This document shows, piece after piece, positions 1 through 8,818 of a stretch of 64,000 nt of DNA (position 1 is the first letter of the stretch; each line of letters opens with the position of its first letter). Where the stretch lies: positions 239,428,501 to 239,492,500 of the forward strand of contig NC_134137.1 of assembly GCF_033958435.1 (NCBI RefSeq), in the 5' to 3' direction. The position numbers and the translations under genes are program-made. This DNA is from Carettochelys insculpta (lineage: Eukaryota > Chordata > Testudines > Carettochelyidae). A model generated the notes under the pieces. The model did not search any database, was not told where the DNA came from, and was given only the letters and a program-made list of their open reading frames with translations.

Positions 1-145
1 CTAGTTCTATTTCACCAAGGATCTAGTTAAATGTGGGTTCTTACCCTAAATAGGTATTCTTATATCAGGTGAAAACTTCACTTCAGAAAAGATCTTATCC
101 TGACCTGGATCTCTAGTACACTTTAAAGTTCTTCTGTTTCTCCTT
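1..145. other. Unannotated flank of Harbinger element
   Basis: A+T-rich sequence without recognisable coding or repeat structure. Its last three bases (CTT, 143-145) are the left target-site duplication of the transposon that follows. Confidence 0.5.
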
Positions 146-390
146 AGCCGTGTCTACACATGCACGCTACTTCGAAGTAGCGGCACGAACTTCGAAATAG
201 CGCCTGTCGCGGCTACACGCGTTGGGCACTATTTCGAAGTTAACTTCGACGTTAGGCGGCAAGACGTCGAAGTCGCTAACCCCATGAGGGGATAGGAATA
301 GCGCCCTACTTCGACGTTCAACGTCAAAGTGGGGACCGTGTAGTCGTTGCGCATCCCACAACGTCGAAATTGCTGGGTCCTCCATGGCGG
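146..390. repeat. Left TIR and subterminal palindrome array of Harbinger
   Basis: After the TIR come repeated TTCGAA-centred palindromes and near matches (first at 171), with CGACGT/ACGTCGAA variants through about 370. The same motifs recur at the right end and in the short derivatives. In this superfamily the subterminal repeats are where the Myb-like protein and/or transposase bind, so they are candidate binding sites. Confidence 0.7.
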
Positions 391-571
391 CCATCAGCTG
401 AGGGGTTGAGAGACGCTCTCTCCAGCCCCTCAGCTCAATGGTGACTGCGTGGAGCGGCCCCTTAAATGTCCCCTCCCCCTCCCTTCCTGTGCAGGAAGCT
501 GAGGGATCGTGCAGGCGGCAGCCTACACACGCGGCCAGCCTGCACATCCCTCAGCCCTCCACCCAGCTGCG

Positions 572-2606
572 ATGGCTGCCCGGCAGCCCCCCCAGCGGAC
601 CCCCCCCAAGGGGAGCCAGGGCAGCCAGGCTGGCAAGCGGCAGCGGGGCCCCTCCTGGATGGAGGCCAAGCTGCGGGACCTGCTGTGGCTCTGGAGCGAG
701 GAGGAGGTGCTCCAGGTAATGGGGAGCAAGAGGCGGAACGCGGATGCGTTCGCTCGGCTGCCCGACGGCCTGGCTGCCCGGGGTCACCCTGCCCGCACTC
801 CTGATCACATCAGGAGTAAGGTGAAGGAGCTGCGGCAGGGTTACTCCCGGGCCCGGGATGCGGCCGGCCGATCTGGGGCCGCCCCCATCACTTGCCCCTT
901 TTACAGGGAGCTCAGGGACATCCTGGGACCCCGGCACACCTCCTCCCCTCCGGCCACCCTTGACACCTCGGCCGCCGAGCCCCAGCAGGCCCTGCAGCCG
1001 GAGTCCGCCCCGGAGGTAAGCCCCGCACCCCAGGGGCCGCCCCCGGAGGCCACCCCCGGGACATCGCGGCAGGAGAAGGAGGAGGAGGAGGAGGGGGGAT
1101 CCTCCTCTGCAGAATCTGGGCTGCAGATCCTCCTCCTGCCATCCTGGAGCAGCAGCAGGGCCTCCGCCCCCCGAGGATCTCCAGACCGTGGGAGCGGACC
1201 GACAGGTAGGTACCCGCCTCTGGTGTACACCCCTGGGCTTGAGGGGCGGGGGGTAATAGATATGTGTCCAGGGCCCCACACATGCTCACATGGCCATGGC
1301 CCCAAGGACAGCAGGGCCATGGCCCTCACAGCACTGCATCAGCCCCTGCCCGCCCCCCACCCCGCATGACAGTGCCATGCCCCATCCCCGGGCCAGGGGG
1401 GAGCGGAACCTCGAGGGGCCCCCGGGAGGAGGGGGTGGGACACCCCGCAGCAGCAGCATGTGATGGAGTGGGGGGAGTGCAAAAGGGAGACTCAGGCTAC
1501 ATATGAGCAACAAGAGCCGAATAGCTCCCAGGGGCAAAGGAGGATCCTGGGGCTACAGCTGGCAGGTGATACCTCTGCCCTGAACAAAGAGGAGGGAGGA
1601 GCCGAGCTGGCTTGGAATTGGGGGGGGAGGGTGGGGGCCACAGGTAGAGGCTAGGGGAAGGGAGAGCTGGAAGGCAGCCAGCCTGAGGAGGGGGAAAGCT
1701 TCATCCCAGAGGGTCCCCGCGTCGGGTCTTCTCCCCACGATGGGTTGGAAGGACTGTCTCTTCCGACAGCTGGTGCTGTCACTCCTGGGAGAAACTGGGC
1801 ATCTGTGGCCTAAGAAACCTCTCCTGCTGTCAGACCCTGCGGGGTGAAGTGAGAGTCGCTCCCACCAGGGGACGGGGTGCAGGGCAGGGGGACCCCTGAA
1901 CCCCATCCATCACAGCAGCATCTCCCGGGGACGGGGATGGGGAACCTGATGCACAGGGCTGGGGGGACAAAGGCCACGGCTCGGGGCCCACACTAACGCC
2001 TGTCTCCATTCTTCTTCCCCCCTTCCTCTCCTGTGTCCCGCACCTGCAACATCAGAAGGACCGGAGGAGAGCGCCAGCGAGGCCTCACTCGTCCCAGAGA
2101 GCCCTCTGGGACCCTCGCTCCAGGCCAGCCCCTCGGCCGAGGACCGACCGGCCCCACGGCAGGCTAGACGGCGGACCCCGCACCACCACCACCCGACGGC
2201 GACGGACCCCCAGCTGCTGGCCATCCACCGTCGGCAGCTGGAGGTCGCGGAGCAGCACCTCCAGCTGCAGGAGCGGGCGCTGGCCTGGCGCCAGGAGGCA
2301 TGGGGGGCCTACATGGAGACTTTTAACCGGCTGGTGGACTACCTGGCCCCCCATGCCGCGCCGGCCGCCGCATCGCCTGCCCTGCCTGCTCCACCAGCCC
2401 CACCACCAGCTGCTCCGCCCGTCGCCGTCCCGTCCGCCATCGCCCCGCCACCCACCGCCAAGGGCTGGAGCGCCGAGGGACCCCTGGAGCCAGCTGAGCC
2501 TCGCCGGGCATCCTACCTTCCGGTCCGGCCCGCCCCCAGCCAGCCCCGGACAGGGCTGCGACTGCGGCGGGGCTCCCGGCCGCCCACGCCCAGTGCTGGG
2601 CTATAG
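572..2606 (+). CDS. Harbinger ORF1: Myb/SANT-like DNA-binding protein, two exons
   Basis: Exons 572-1205 and 2056-2606 join to 1185 nt, which is 394 codons plus a stop with no internal stop. The donor is CAG|GTAGGT (intron from 1206). The acceptor is a pyrimidine-rich tract ending ACATCAG (2051-2055). The junction falls after codon base 1. The ATG at 572 (MAARQPP) was chosen over one at 509 because protein-like, basic sequence starts there. Residues about 25-115 resemble the trihelix/Myb_DNA-bind_4 fold (SWMEAKLRDLLWLWSEEEVL, conserved Trp and acidic positions, then FYRELRDILG). An acidic Glu/Ser-rich stretch follows. Exon 2 adds an amphipathic helix (QLLAIHRRQLEV through ALAWRQEAWGAYMETF) and a Pro/Ala-rich tail. 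In PIF/Harbinger elements this partner helps bring the transposase into the nucleus and onto DNA ends. The splice model is my inference from signals and frame, not from transcripts. Confidence 0.8.
1206..2055 (+). other. Intron of Harbinger ORF1
   Basis: GT...AG intron of about 850 bp. It is G-rich and has no coding potential of its own that I credit. An alternative donor GAG|GTAAGC exists at 1016, inside the first exon. Using it with the 2056 acceptor keeps codon phase uncertain, so the 1206 donor is preferred. Confidence 0.6.
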
Positions 2607-3004
2607 GGGCGAGGGGCCCGGGACGTGGCCCCCCCCCTTGTATATAGTTGGACCCTCTTATTTGGTGCCCCCCGTTTGCCCCGTCCCCCCCATGTAAATA
2701 GTTCTCCCCTTTATCCTCCCTGGTTTTCTTTTTATTATTGAGGACACTTGTTTGTTTGTATTCTTTTATTTTTGTACATATTAGTTTGTTTCCACATGTT
2801 TGTAGATAGTTTGTTCTTGGTTCATATATTTACAGTTAAAAAAAAGGTTCTGAAAGAAAAAGAAGTTTAAGTTCAGCCACAAGTGCGTGCTGTCATTTGT
2901 CCAGGAAAAGTGGGAGGGGGGTGCGGTGGGGTGCTCCATGGTGTGGGCGTTGGGGCAGGAGTGTGGTGGAGGAAGGGGCGGGCAGTGGGGGGCCTGGGCA
3001 GAGT
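2607..3004. other. Convergent intergenic region of Harbinger with poly(A) signals
   Basis: About 400 bp between the two stop codons, T-rich on +. Read on the minus strand it has AATAAA at 2736-2731 and again at 2770-2765, suitable for the transposase transcript. No canonical AATAAA was seen on + after ORF1. Confidence 0.45.
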
Positions 3005-4462
3005 TCAGCCCGCGGCCTCATCATTGAAGTGGGCCCGCAGGGCCTCCCGGACCCGGGTCCCTTCGGGGTCCACCTGCCGACTGGGGGCAGCAGGTGGCTG
3101 GACGTCTGCCCTGCCGGCCTCCGCAGCCCAGCCCTGGAAAAAGGTGTCCCCCTTGCTCTCCTCCAAATTGTGCAGGGCGCAGCAGGCACCGACAATCTGG
3201 TGGATGATGTTGGGGCCTGCATCCAGGCGGGTCAGGAGACATCTCCAGCGTCCCTTCAGGCGGCCAAATGAGCGCTCCACCACCTGGCGTGCGTGGTTCA
3301 GGTGCTCGTTGAAGCGCTCCTGGCTAGCGGAGAGATGGCCCGTGTACGGGTGCATGAGCCACGGGCGGAGGGGGTATGCCGCATCTGCGATGACGCAGAA
3401 GGGCATGGTGGTGTTCCCCAGAGGGATCTCCCGCTGGGGGATGTAGGTCCCCGCCTCCAGCCAGCGGCACAGGCCCGAGTTCCGGAAAACCCGGGCGTCG
3501 TGGGTGCTGCCAGGCCAGCCCACATAAATGTCCTGGAAACATCCCCGGCTGTCCACCAAGGCCTGGAGGACGACAGAATGGTAGCCCTTGCGATTGAGGT
3601 ATCGTCCGCCACTGTGATGCGGGGCGCAGATGGGGATGTGAGTCCCATCCAGAGCCCCGAAGCAGTTGGGGAAGCCCAGGGTGGCAAAGGCTACAATGGT
3701 GGCATCTGGGTCCCCCAGCCTCATGAGCCTGTGCAGGAGCATGGCATTGATGGTGTGCACAACCTGCAGAGAAAGCACAGGGGACAGCACCAATGAGGGG
3801 TGAGCAGGGTGTGCGTGGCCCTGCCCAGCCCTGCCCTCCTGTGCCCGGGCCCCCCTCCCCTGCCCTGCCCTCCTCTGCCCTCCCCCGCCCTGGCCTCCCC
3901 TCCCCTCCCCTGCCCTCCTGTGCCCGGGCCCCCCTCCCCTGCCCTGCCCTCCCCCCGTGGGTTCTCTTACCTCCATGAGGACAGCCCCAACGGTGGCCTT
4001 GCCAACACCAAACTGCTGCCCCACGGATTGGTAGCTGTCGGGAGTGGCCAGCTTCCAGACAGCGATGCCGACCCGTTTCTCCACACGGAGGGCACGCCGC
4101 ACGGTGGTGTCTTGGTGCCTGAGTGCGGGGGTGAGCCACTGGCACAGCTCCATAAATGTCTGCCGGCTCATCCTGAAGTTCCTGAGCCAGCGGTTGTCGT
4201 CCCACTCCCCAAGCACCAGCCGCTCCCACCAGTCGGTGCTGGTGGGGTAGCTCCACAGCCGCCGGCGTGTGAGGCGGGGGGGGGGGCGGGGTGCTGCAGG
4301 GTTAGGGGTTGAGCCCTGCTGCCCTGGGGGCAGCTCCTCCTCCGGTGTACCAAGGATGTGCTCAGCTGCCTCCCGCATGGCATGGAGCAGGGCAAGCCCT
4401 GCTCCTGCCGGGAGGGCTGGGTGGACCTCTGGCTGCTGCTGCTGCTGCTGCTGGGGGTCCAT
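3005..4462 (-). CDS. Harbinger transposase (HARBI1/DDE_Tnp_4 type), two exons
   Basis: Exons 4462-3971 and 3763-3005 (minus) encode 416 aa. The intron is 207 nt, with donor GAG|GTAAGAG and acceptor TCTCTGCAG|GT. Seen: a poly-Q tract near the N-terminus (7 Q), then a helix-turn-helix-like segment (FMELCQWLTPALR through QFGVGKATVGAVL, about residues 100-160). The catalytic triad is D in ALDGTHIP (about 203), D in GSTHDARVF (about 253) and E in VVERSFGRLKGRW (about 327). The usual family motif IADAAYPL lies between the second D and the E. All expected residues are present and no stop interrupts. Known: such transposases cut at the TIRs and insert at 3-bp sites. The ATG at 4462 is the first in frame. 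The intron is also free of stops, so an unspliced 485-aa product is possible. It faces ORF1 tail to tail. Confidence 0.85.
   Translation of the reverse strand: MDPQQQQQQQPEVHPALPAGAGLALLHAMREAAEHILGTPEEELPPGQQGSTPNPAAPRPPPRLTRRRLWSYPTSTDWWERLVLGEWDDNRWLRNFRMSRQTFMELCQWLTPALRHQDTTVRRALRVEKRVGIAVWKLATPDSYQSVGQQFGVGKATVGAVLMEVREPTGGGQGRGGGPGHRRAGEGRGGQGGGGQRRAGQGRGARAQEGRAGQGHAHPAHPSLVLSPVLSLQVVHTINAMLLHRLMRLGDPDATIVAFATLGFPNCFGALDGTHIPICAPHHSGGRYLNRKGYHSVVLQALVDSRGCFQDIYVGWPGSTHDARVFRNSGLCRWLEAGTYIPQREIPLGNTTMPFCVIADAAYPLRPWLMHPYTGHLSASQERFNEHLNHARQVVERSFGRLKGRWRCLLTRLDAGPNIIHQIVGACCALHNLEESKGDTFFQGWAAEAGRADVQPPAAPSRQVDPEGTRVREALRAHFNDEAAG
3764..3970 (-). other. In-frame intron of transposase with a C-rich minisatellite
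   Basis: 207 nt, a multiple of three, without stops on the coding strand. On the + strand it holds two copies of a roughly 45-bp CCCTGCCCTCCT/GTGCCCGGGCC unit (about 3833-3877 and 3908-3951). The translation of this part is Gly/Arg/Gln low-complexity, unlike the family, which supports it being an intron. Confidence 0.7.
4433..4453. repeat. (CTG)7 microsatellite in transposase exon 1
   Basis: Seven CTG units on +, read as poly-Gln on the minus strand right after MDP. Shorter or variant CTG/CAG tracts mark the same place in the two deletion derivatives (about 16955 and 40270). Confidence 0.85.
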
Positions 4463-4614
4463 GACTGCGGCACCCGGGGTCTGTGTGCCTATGGCTCCTC
4501 AGACCGCATGCTGTGCAGGCTGAGTGTGTCTGGGAGGGGCCCTTTAAGGGAGCGGCTAGCTGTTGCCCCGGAAGCGCTAGTCCGCCCTGTGACCCTGTCT
4601 GCAGCTGTGCCTGG

Positions 4615-4820
4615 CATCCTTATTTCGATGTGTGCTACTTTGGCGTGTAGACGTTCCCTCGCTGCGCCTATTTCGATGTTGGGCTGCGCAACGTCAAAGT
4701 TGAACATCGACGTTGCCGGCCCTGGAGGACGTGCAGACGCTATTCATCGAAATAGCCTATTTCGATGTCTCTACTTCGAAATTAGCTACTTCGATGTAGC
4801 ATGTACGTGTAGACGTAGCC
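4615..4820. repeat. Right TIR and subterminal array of Harbinger
   Basis: Contains TTTCGATGT/ATCGAAATAG palindromes and ACTTCGAAATTAG close to the end, mirroring the left side. The TIR GTGTAGACGTAGCC ends at 4820, followed by the CTT duplication. Confidence 0.7.
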
Positions 4821-4823
4821 CTT

Positions 4824-7159
4824 GTGTGTCAAAGCAACTTCCAAGACAAAGATGGAGGAGCTCTCATAGCCCTCTTTATCCCTTTCCCCAAAGGAGGGAA
4901 TTCCATTGCTCTCTTTGTTTAAAAGTATACTCCAAGATGGAGATTGCCACAAGAGTCAATCATTGTCCCCGTCCATGGGTTATCTGCCCTTGCCTTGCTG
5001 CTGGTTTGAACGCATACACCAACGTTTTTCAGATGTGGACTGGAATCCATTAAAGGCCATTTCTTAGCTAAGCACTGCTATCCCCTCTCAAAATAGGGTA
5101 GCTACACCTCCTGTTGAGGTCTTCATAGATGAACATTTGGAACACAAATATGTAGACACTATTTATAACTTCAACTACAAAAATGATACATGTGCAAAAG
5201 TAAGATTTACAGATCCAGCATATTATATCATCAAAAACTATAGGTTACAAGATGCATCTTGTCCAAAACATCTCTGAGTTATGCTATGTATATTCATACC
5301 TCATTTACCATAAAGCATGGGGGGGACACTTCTGTCCCATCACAATCTAGCCCAAAAGCTGCTCTCAGTTACACTTGTGAAAGTCCAGAATAACTCCACT
5401 AACTTCAGTGGAATTCTGATGGATTTACACCAGTAAAAATGAAATCTGTTTTTTCACATGGTAATCATTTAATTCTTTGTTCAGTTTTTACTAGCTTGGG
5501 GCCTGATCCTGTATGGTGCTAAGCCCTTCCAACAGAGTTAAGTGTTTGATTGTGATCTCACTAACACAGCTCTTTCATCAGTACAAATTCCTAGACTACA
5601 ATGGAGTTACTACATATTTACAACAGTCTCAGGCCAGAAAATGAGCTAAAGATGCTATCAGCTCAGAGGGTTCGACCATGGTTTGTTTAAGATTAACTGA
5701 TAGGGGGCTGAAAAGTTTGAGTACGTTTACATAAGCCAGTGATCTGCTCCAATTTTCATCTCACATGCCAACAACAACAGGGTAATTTGCTTTCGGAATT
5801 AAACCTGTAAATGAAAGCAGTAAATGAATTCAAGCAGCAGTCAATGAACAGGACGCCTGCCAGATTCAAGGCAGTACATGCATTCACTCATTGTCATTTG
5901 CACAGCAGCCAAATTAAATCTGTCTCTATTATTTAGTGAAATTTTGACATGCTACACAGAGATGATGAGAAAGTTTTCAAAGTTTGGTGTGGGTTTTGAC
6001 AACAGCGGAAACTATTATATCACCATCCACTCTCTATTATCTTTCTCCTCTCCCACCTTTTCCTGTCTTTCAACAACTCCTCCCATCTCCTTACTCAGTT
6101 GAAGTCTACCAGTTTAAAAGCCAATAGCTAGCCACGCTTGGAGCACATTAACAGAGGCAGGAAGCTTGCACTACAACTGCCAAGACTCTGGGTTCTGGGG
6201 CTCAAAAAAGGAAAAAAGTACTTAATTTTCCATAGGATGGAAGGATGATCCGCTGGTTCAAATGCTAGACTGGGATTTTGGGTACCTACATTTAATTCCT
6301 TGCTCTACCCCAGCCTTCTTGTAGGACTTGGGAAAGAGATTTAGGCACTTAAAGACACAGATAGGCACCTAGTGGGATTCTGAAAGTGCCTAATTTTTGT
6401 AAATGGAAGAGCTGAAGTGTAGTAAAAATGTATAGGTAGATTGGGTTAAGAAGTACAAATCTTAAATACCTTACGAGTACAATACAAACTAAATTAAAAA
6501 AGTGATGATAATGAACAAATGTATCAGAAATTGGTTCAATACCTTATTTTAACAATGTATACTCTCTTCAAAAATGTCCATAATTTTATTTCCTTTATCA
6601 GATATTTGTAGCTTTTGCCAGATGCTTGTACATGTGGTCATGCATATATTGAGAAACAAGGAGTTAAGAAAAGAATATTTTCAGTGTTCTATAGACCTTG
6701 TGGAAGAACTGCTCTGAAAAAAAGGCAATTTCTGTCCCACCAGAAATTCCAATAATTTGAAATGTGAACCAGGAAAAAAAGTCAATATCAAAGTTTTTCA
6801 TGAATGGAACACTGAGTAGAGTTGGAAATGTCATTTGACATTTTCCATAATAACAAAATGCTCTGATTCCTCACTCTGAATATTTAGTTTCAGTTTGTTG
6901 AGCCAAATGAAAATACTTCACTTCAATTTAGTACAACATTAATCTGTACCCATCTGAGCTTTTTACTGTGCTTCACCGAAGTTGTAGTTCAGGTTCCCCA
7001 TGCTCCCGATCACCTCTCTGAGTTGGGATCCCCATTTAGACTACATCTCCAAAGCTGCATTTTGATGCCAGTGTATCCTGGGAGAGGTACTCCTTGACAG
7101 AAGAGTGGTGGCCTGAGGCATTTGAATCACAACTTTCTTGAGACAATGCTGCAGCTCAG
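4824..7159. other. Unannotated A+T-rich stretch with traces of old SINE
   Basis: No gene seen. 5367-5447 carries the CACTAACTTCAGTG / TTTACACCAG motif of an old dispersed inverted repeat found elsewhere in the window. 6240-6420 looks like a very degenerate MIR/tRNA-SINE on + (GGTTCAAATGC, then CTTGGGAAAGAG and TTAGGCACTTAAAGACACAG). 6960-7090 has GTAGTTCAGG ... GACTACATCTCC inverted pieces. Nothing else is recognisable. Confidence 0.35.
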
Positions 7160-7953
7160 ACAGACAGATTAATACAAAAGTGACCCGTTGGACACTGAGC
7201 TAAATAGGAGGATCGGAAAAGCGGCCACAAGTCTGTCCAGACTCAGCAAGAGAGTGTGGAATATCAACAAGCTGTACACTCACACCAAAATGCAAGTCTA
7301 CAGAGCCTGCATCCTCAGCACCCTCCTTTATGGCCGCGAGACTTGGACCCTGTATGCCCGCCACGAAAAGAGGCTGAATGTCTTCCATTTGCGCTGCCTC
7401 AGGCACATCCTTGGAATATCATGGAAGGACAGAGTGACCAACACCGCCGTCCTCGAGCAAGCTGGAATCCCAACCATGCACACCCTCCTCAGGCAGCGTC
7501 GTTTCCGCTGGCTTGGCCATGTCCACAGGATGAACGATGGAAGGATTCCAAAAGACATCCTGTATGGTGAGCTAGCCTCTGGCAAAAGACCTCCCGGACG
7601 CCCCCAGTTGCGCTACAAAGATGTCTGCAAGAGAGACCTCAGAGAGGTAGACATCAAGCTGGACAACTGGGAAGAACTAGCAGACGACCGCAGCAGATGG
7701 AGGCAGGGGTTACACAAGGGCCTTCAGAAGGGCGAGATGAGGATCAGACAGCTAGCAGAGGAGAAGCGAGCGCACAGAAAGCACACTAAGGACTTGCCAG
7801 ACACCCACCACATCTGCAAGAGATGCAGCAAGGAGTGTCACTCTCGTGTGGGTCTTCATAGTCACAGTAGACGCTGTAAATGAAGTCCTCAATTGAAACT
7901 ATACAGGGCGCGATCCATAGTCTATGCAGACTGAAGGATGCCTACTACTACTA
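7160..7953 (+). mobile_element. 5'-truncated non-LTR retrotransposon (LINE) 3' end
   Basis: A LINE fragment on + begins abruptly near 7160 and ends in the conserved 3' segment GGGCGCGATCCATAGTC and a (CTA)n tail (about 7940-7953). A short-unit tail is typical of RTE/CR1-like LINEs. The clade cannot be assigned from this piece alone. Confidence 0.7.
7188..7883 (+). CDS. LINE reverse transcriptase C-terminal part with terminal zinc finger
   Basis: 231 codons without a stop, but the frame opens at TTG and lacks the catalytic RT palm, so this is the C-terminal remnant of a longer ORF2. Seen: the RT thumb and connection region (MQVYRACILSTLLYGRETWT, LRCLRHILGISWKDRVTN, RFRWLGHVHRMNDGRIPKD, GRPQLRYKDVCKRDL), then a basic linker and a C-terminal Cys/His finger (CKRCSKEC...HSHSRRC). 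These motifs are widely conserved in vertebrate LINE ORF2 proteins. It is a fragment of a mobile element, not a host gene. That the frame stays open over nearly 700 bp suggests a fairly young insertion. Confidence 0.75.
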   Translation: MDTELNRRIGKAATSLSRLSKRVWNINKLYTHTKMQVYRACILSTLLYGRETWTLYARHEKRLNVFHLRCLRHILGISWKDRVTNTAVLEQAGIPTMHTLLRQRRFRWLGHVHRMNDGRIPKDILYGELASGKRPPGRPQLRYKDVCKRDLREVDIKLDNWEELADDRSRWRQGLHKGLQKGEMRIRQLAEEKRAHRKHTKDLPDTHHICKRCSKECHSRVGLHSHSRRCK

Positions 7954-8058
7954 GACTCTCAGCCCCTCCCCACCTCACCTGACCCCACCCCTGTCTTGTA
8001 ATTCATGTTGGCAAACCAGAATTTTTCAGTTCAAGTCAATCAAACCCAGACCAACATG

Positions 8059-8308
8059 CAGTAAAAGCTGCATTATGGGATCACCAGCACACTCTGTTAA
8101 CCGGCACTCCGGACCTGAGCCCACTCCAGACCTGAGCCCACTGAATCCTGCTGTGGCAGGGTTCCCAGCCGTATCTGGCAGCAATGGGGCCAGCCCCCAG
8201 GGCTGAGGACGGTGGAGTGGGGCCAGCAGCCCTGCTCATCTACCCAGGAAATTTGATTACCCAGAAACCTCTGTTCCTTCAGGACGCCAGATAATCCAGC
8301 TTCTATTG
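8059..8308. mobile_element. Tigger/pogo-like MITE, 250 bp
   Basis: The left end CAGTAAAAGCTGCATTAT is inverted at the right end (ATAATCCAGCTTCTATTG) with three differences. TA follows on the right (8309-8310); the left flank is TG, possibly a decayed TA duplication. The interior is non-coding. Confidence 0.5.
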
Positions 8309-8445
8309 TATTGCATTTTGATTTTCCCAATGGAAGCCTGATTTCTTTTCAGCAGAATCTTCAAGCAGAAACCCCAACCACCGACATCTCAGTGGAAGAT
8401 TCTCAAACATCTCCACTTTCAGCCTTATTTTTATTTATTCTAAAG

Positions 8446-8810
8446 AAGTGCTTCTCAAACTTATTTGTGTCCCCTTTCATTGCGTCTATGGTAGTTTACC
8501 TCCCTCCCTCCCACCACACAATTACATACACCAATAATTTAAAGAGAAAAATTAGTGTGCAACTCATTAGGCATTGTTAGGCACTGATTCCAGCAGAGCC
8601 ATTTCAGTATACAGCACACAGATCTCCATGCAGCCAGCTTTAAAGGCAGTACCAATGTCAGCAGCAGTGCAGAAGTGAGGGCGGCAACGCCCTACCATGC
8701 CATTTTTGCTTCTGCACTGTGCCTCGCAGCGGTGCTGCCTTCAGAGCTGGGGGCTTGTCTCACAGCTGTTGCTCTCCTTCTCATGCCTCTCTCCAGTTTG
8801 AAAACCTTGG
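8446..8810. mobile_element. hAT-like MITE, 365 bp
   Basis: The left end AAGTGCTTCTCAAACTT is the inverse of the right end AGTTTGAAAACCTTGG. The 8-bp flanks TTCTAAAG (8438-8445) and CCCTAAAG (8811-8818) match at 6 of 8, as expected of an old hAT insertion. No ORF of note. Confidence 0.6.
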
Positions 8811-8818
8811 CCCTAAAG

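Larger units (their letters stand above)
146..4820. mobile_element. Complete autonomous PIF/Harbinger DNA transposon, 4.7 kb
   Basis: Seen: the left end AGCCGTGTCTACAC (146-159) is the imperfect inverse of the right end GTGTAGACGTAGCC (4807-4820). Four of the first 14 bases differ, all transitions. CTT flanks both sides (143-145, 4821-4823), a 3-bp target duplication. Inside are two convergent genes: a Myb/SANT-like protein on + (572-2606) and a DDE transposase on - (3005-4462). Both stay open once one intron each is removed. Known: Harbinger elements carry exactly this gene pair, have short TIRs and make 3-bp duplications. Both ends are packed with TTCGAA-type palindromes. Inference: this may be a recently active autonomous master copy. 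Shorter relatives lie at 16595-17305 and 39941-40675. Confidence 0.9.

Noticed and set aside
551..1329. Minus-strand open frames of 125-242 codons opposite Harbinger ORF1
   Set aside because: They overlap the Myb-like exon, are Gly/Pro/Arg-rich from high G+C, and show no domain.
3293..4523. Plus-strand frames opposite the transposase
   Set aside because: Mirror frames of a gene with intact catalytic motifs on the minus strand; no domain of their own.
4358..5053. 231-codon + frame running out of the Harbinger right end
   Set aside because: It crosses the transposon border into unrelated flank and is Cys/Ser/Leu-rich without family features.
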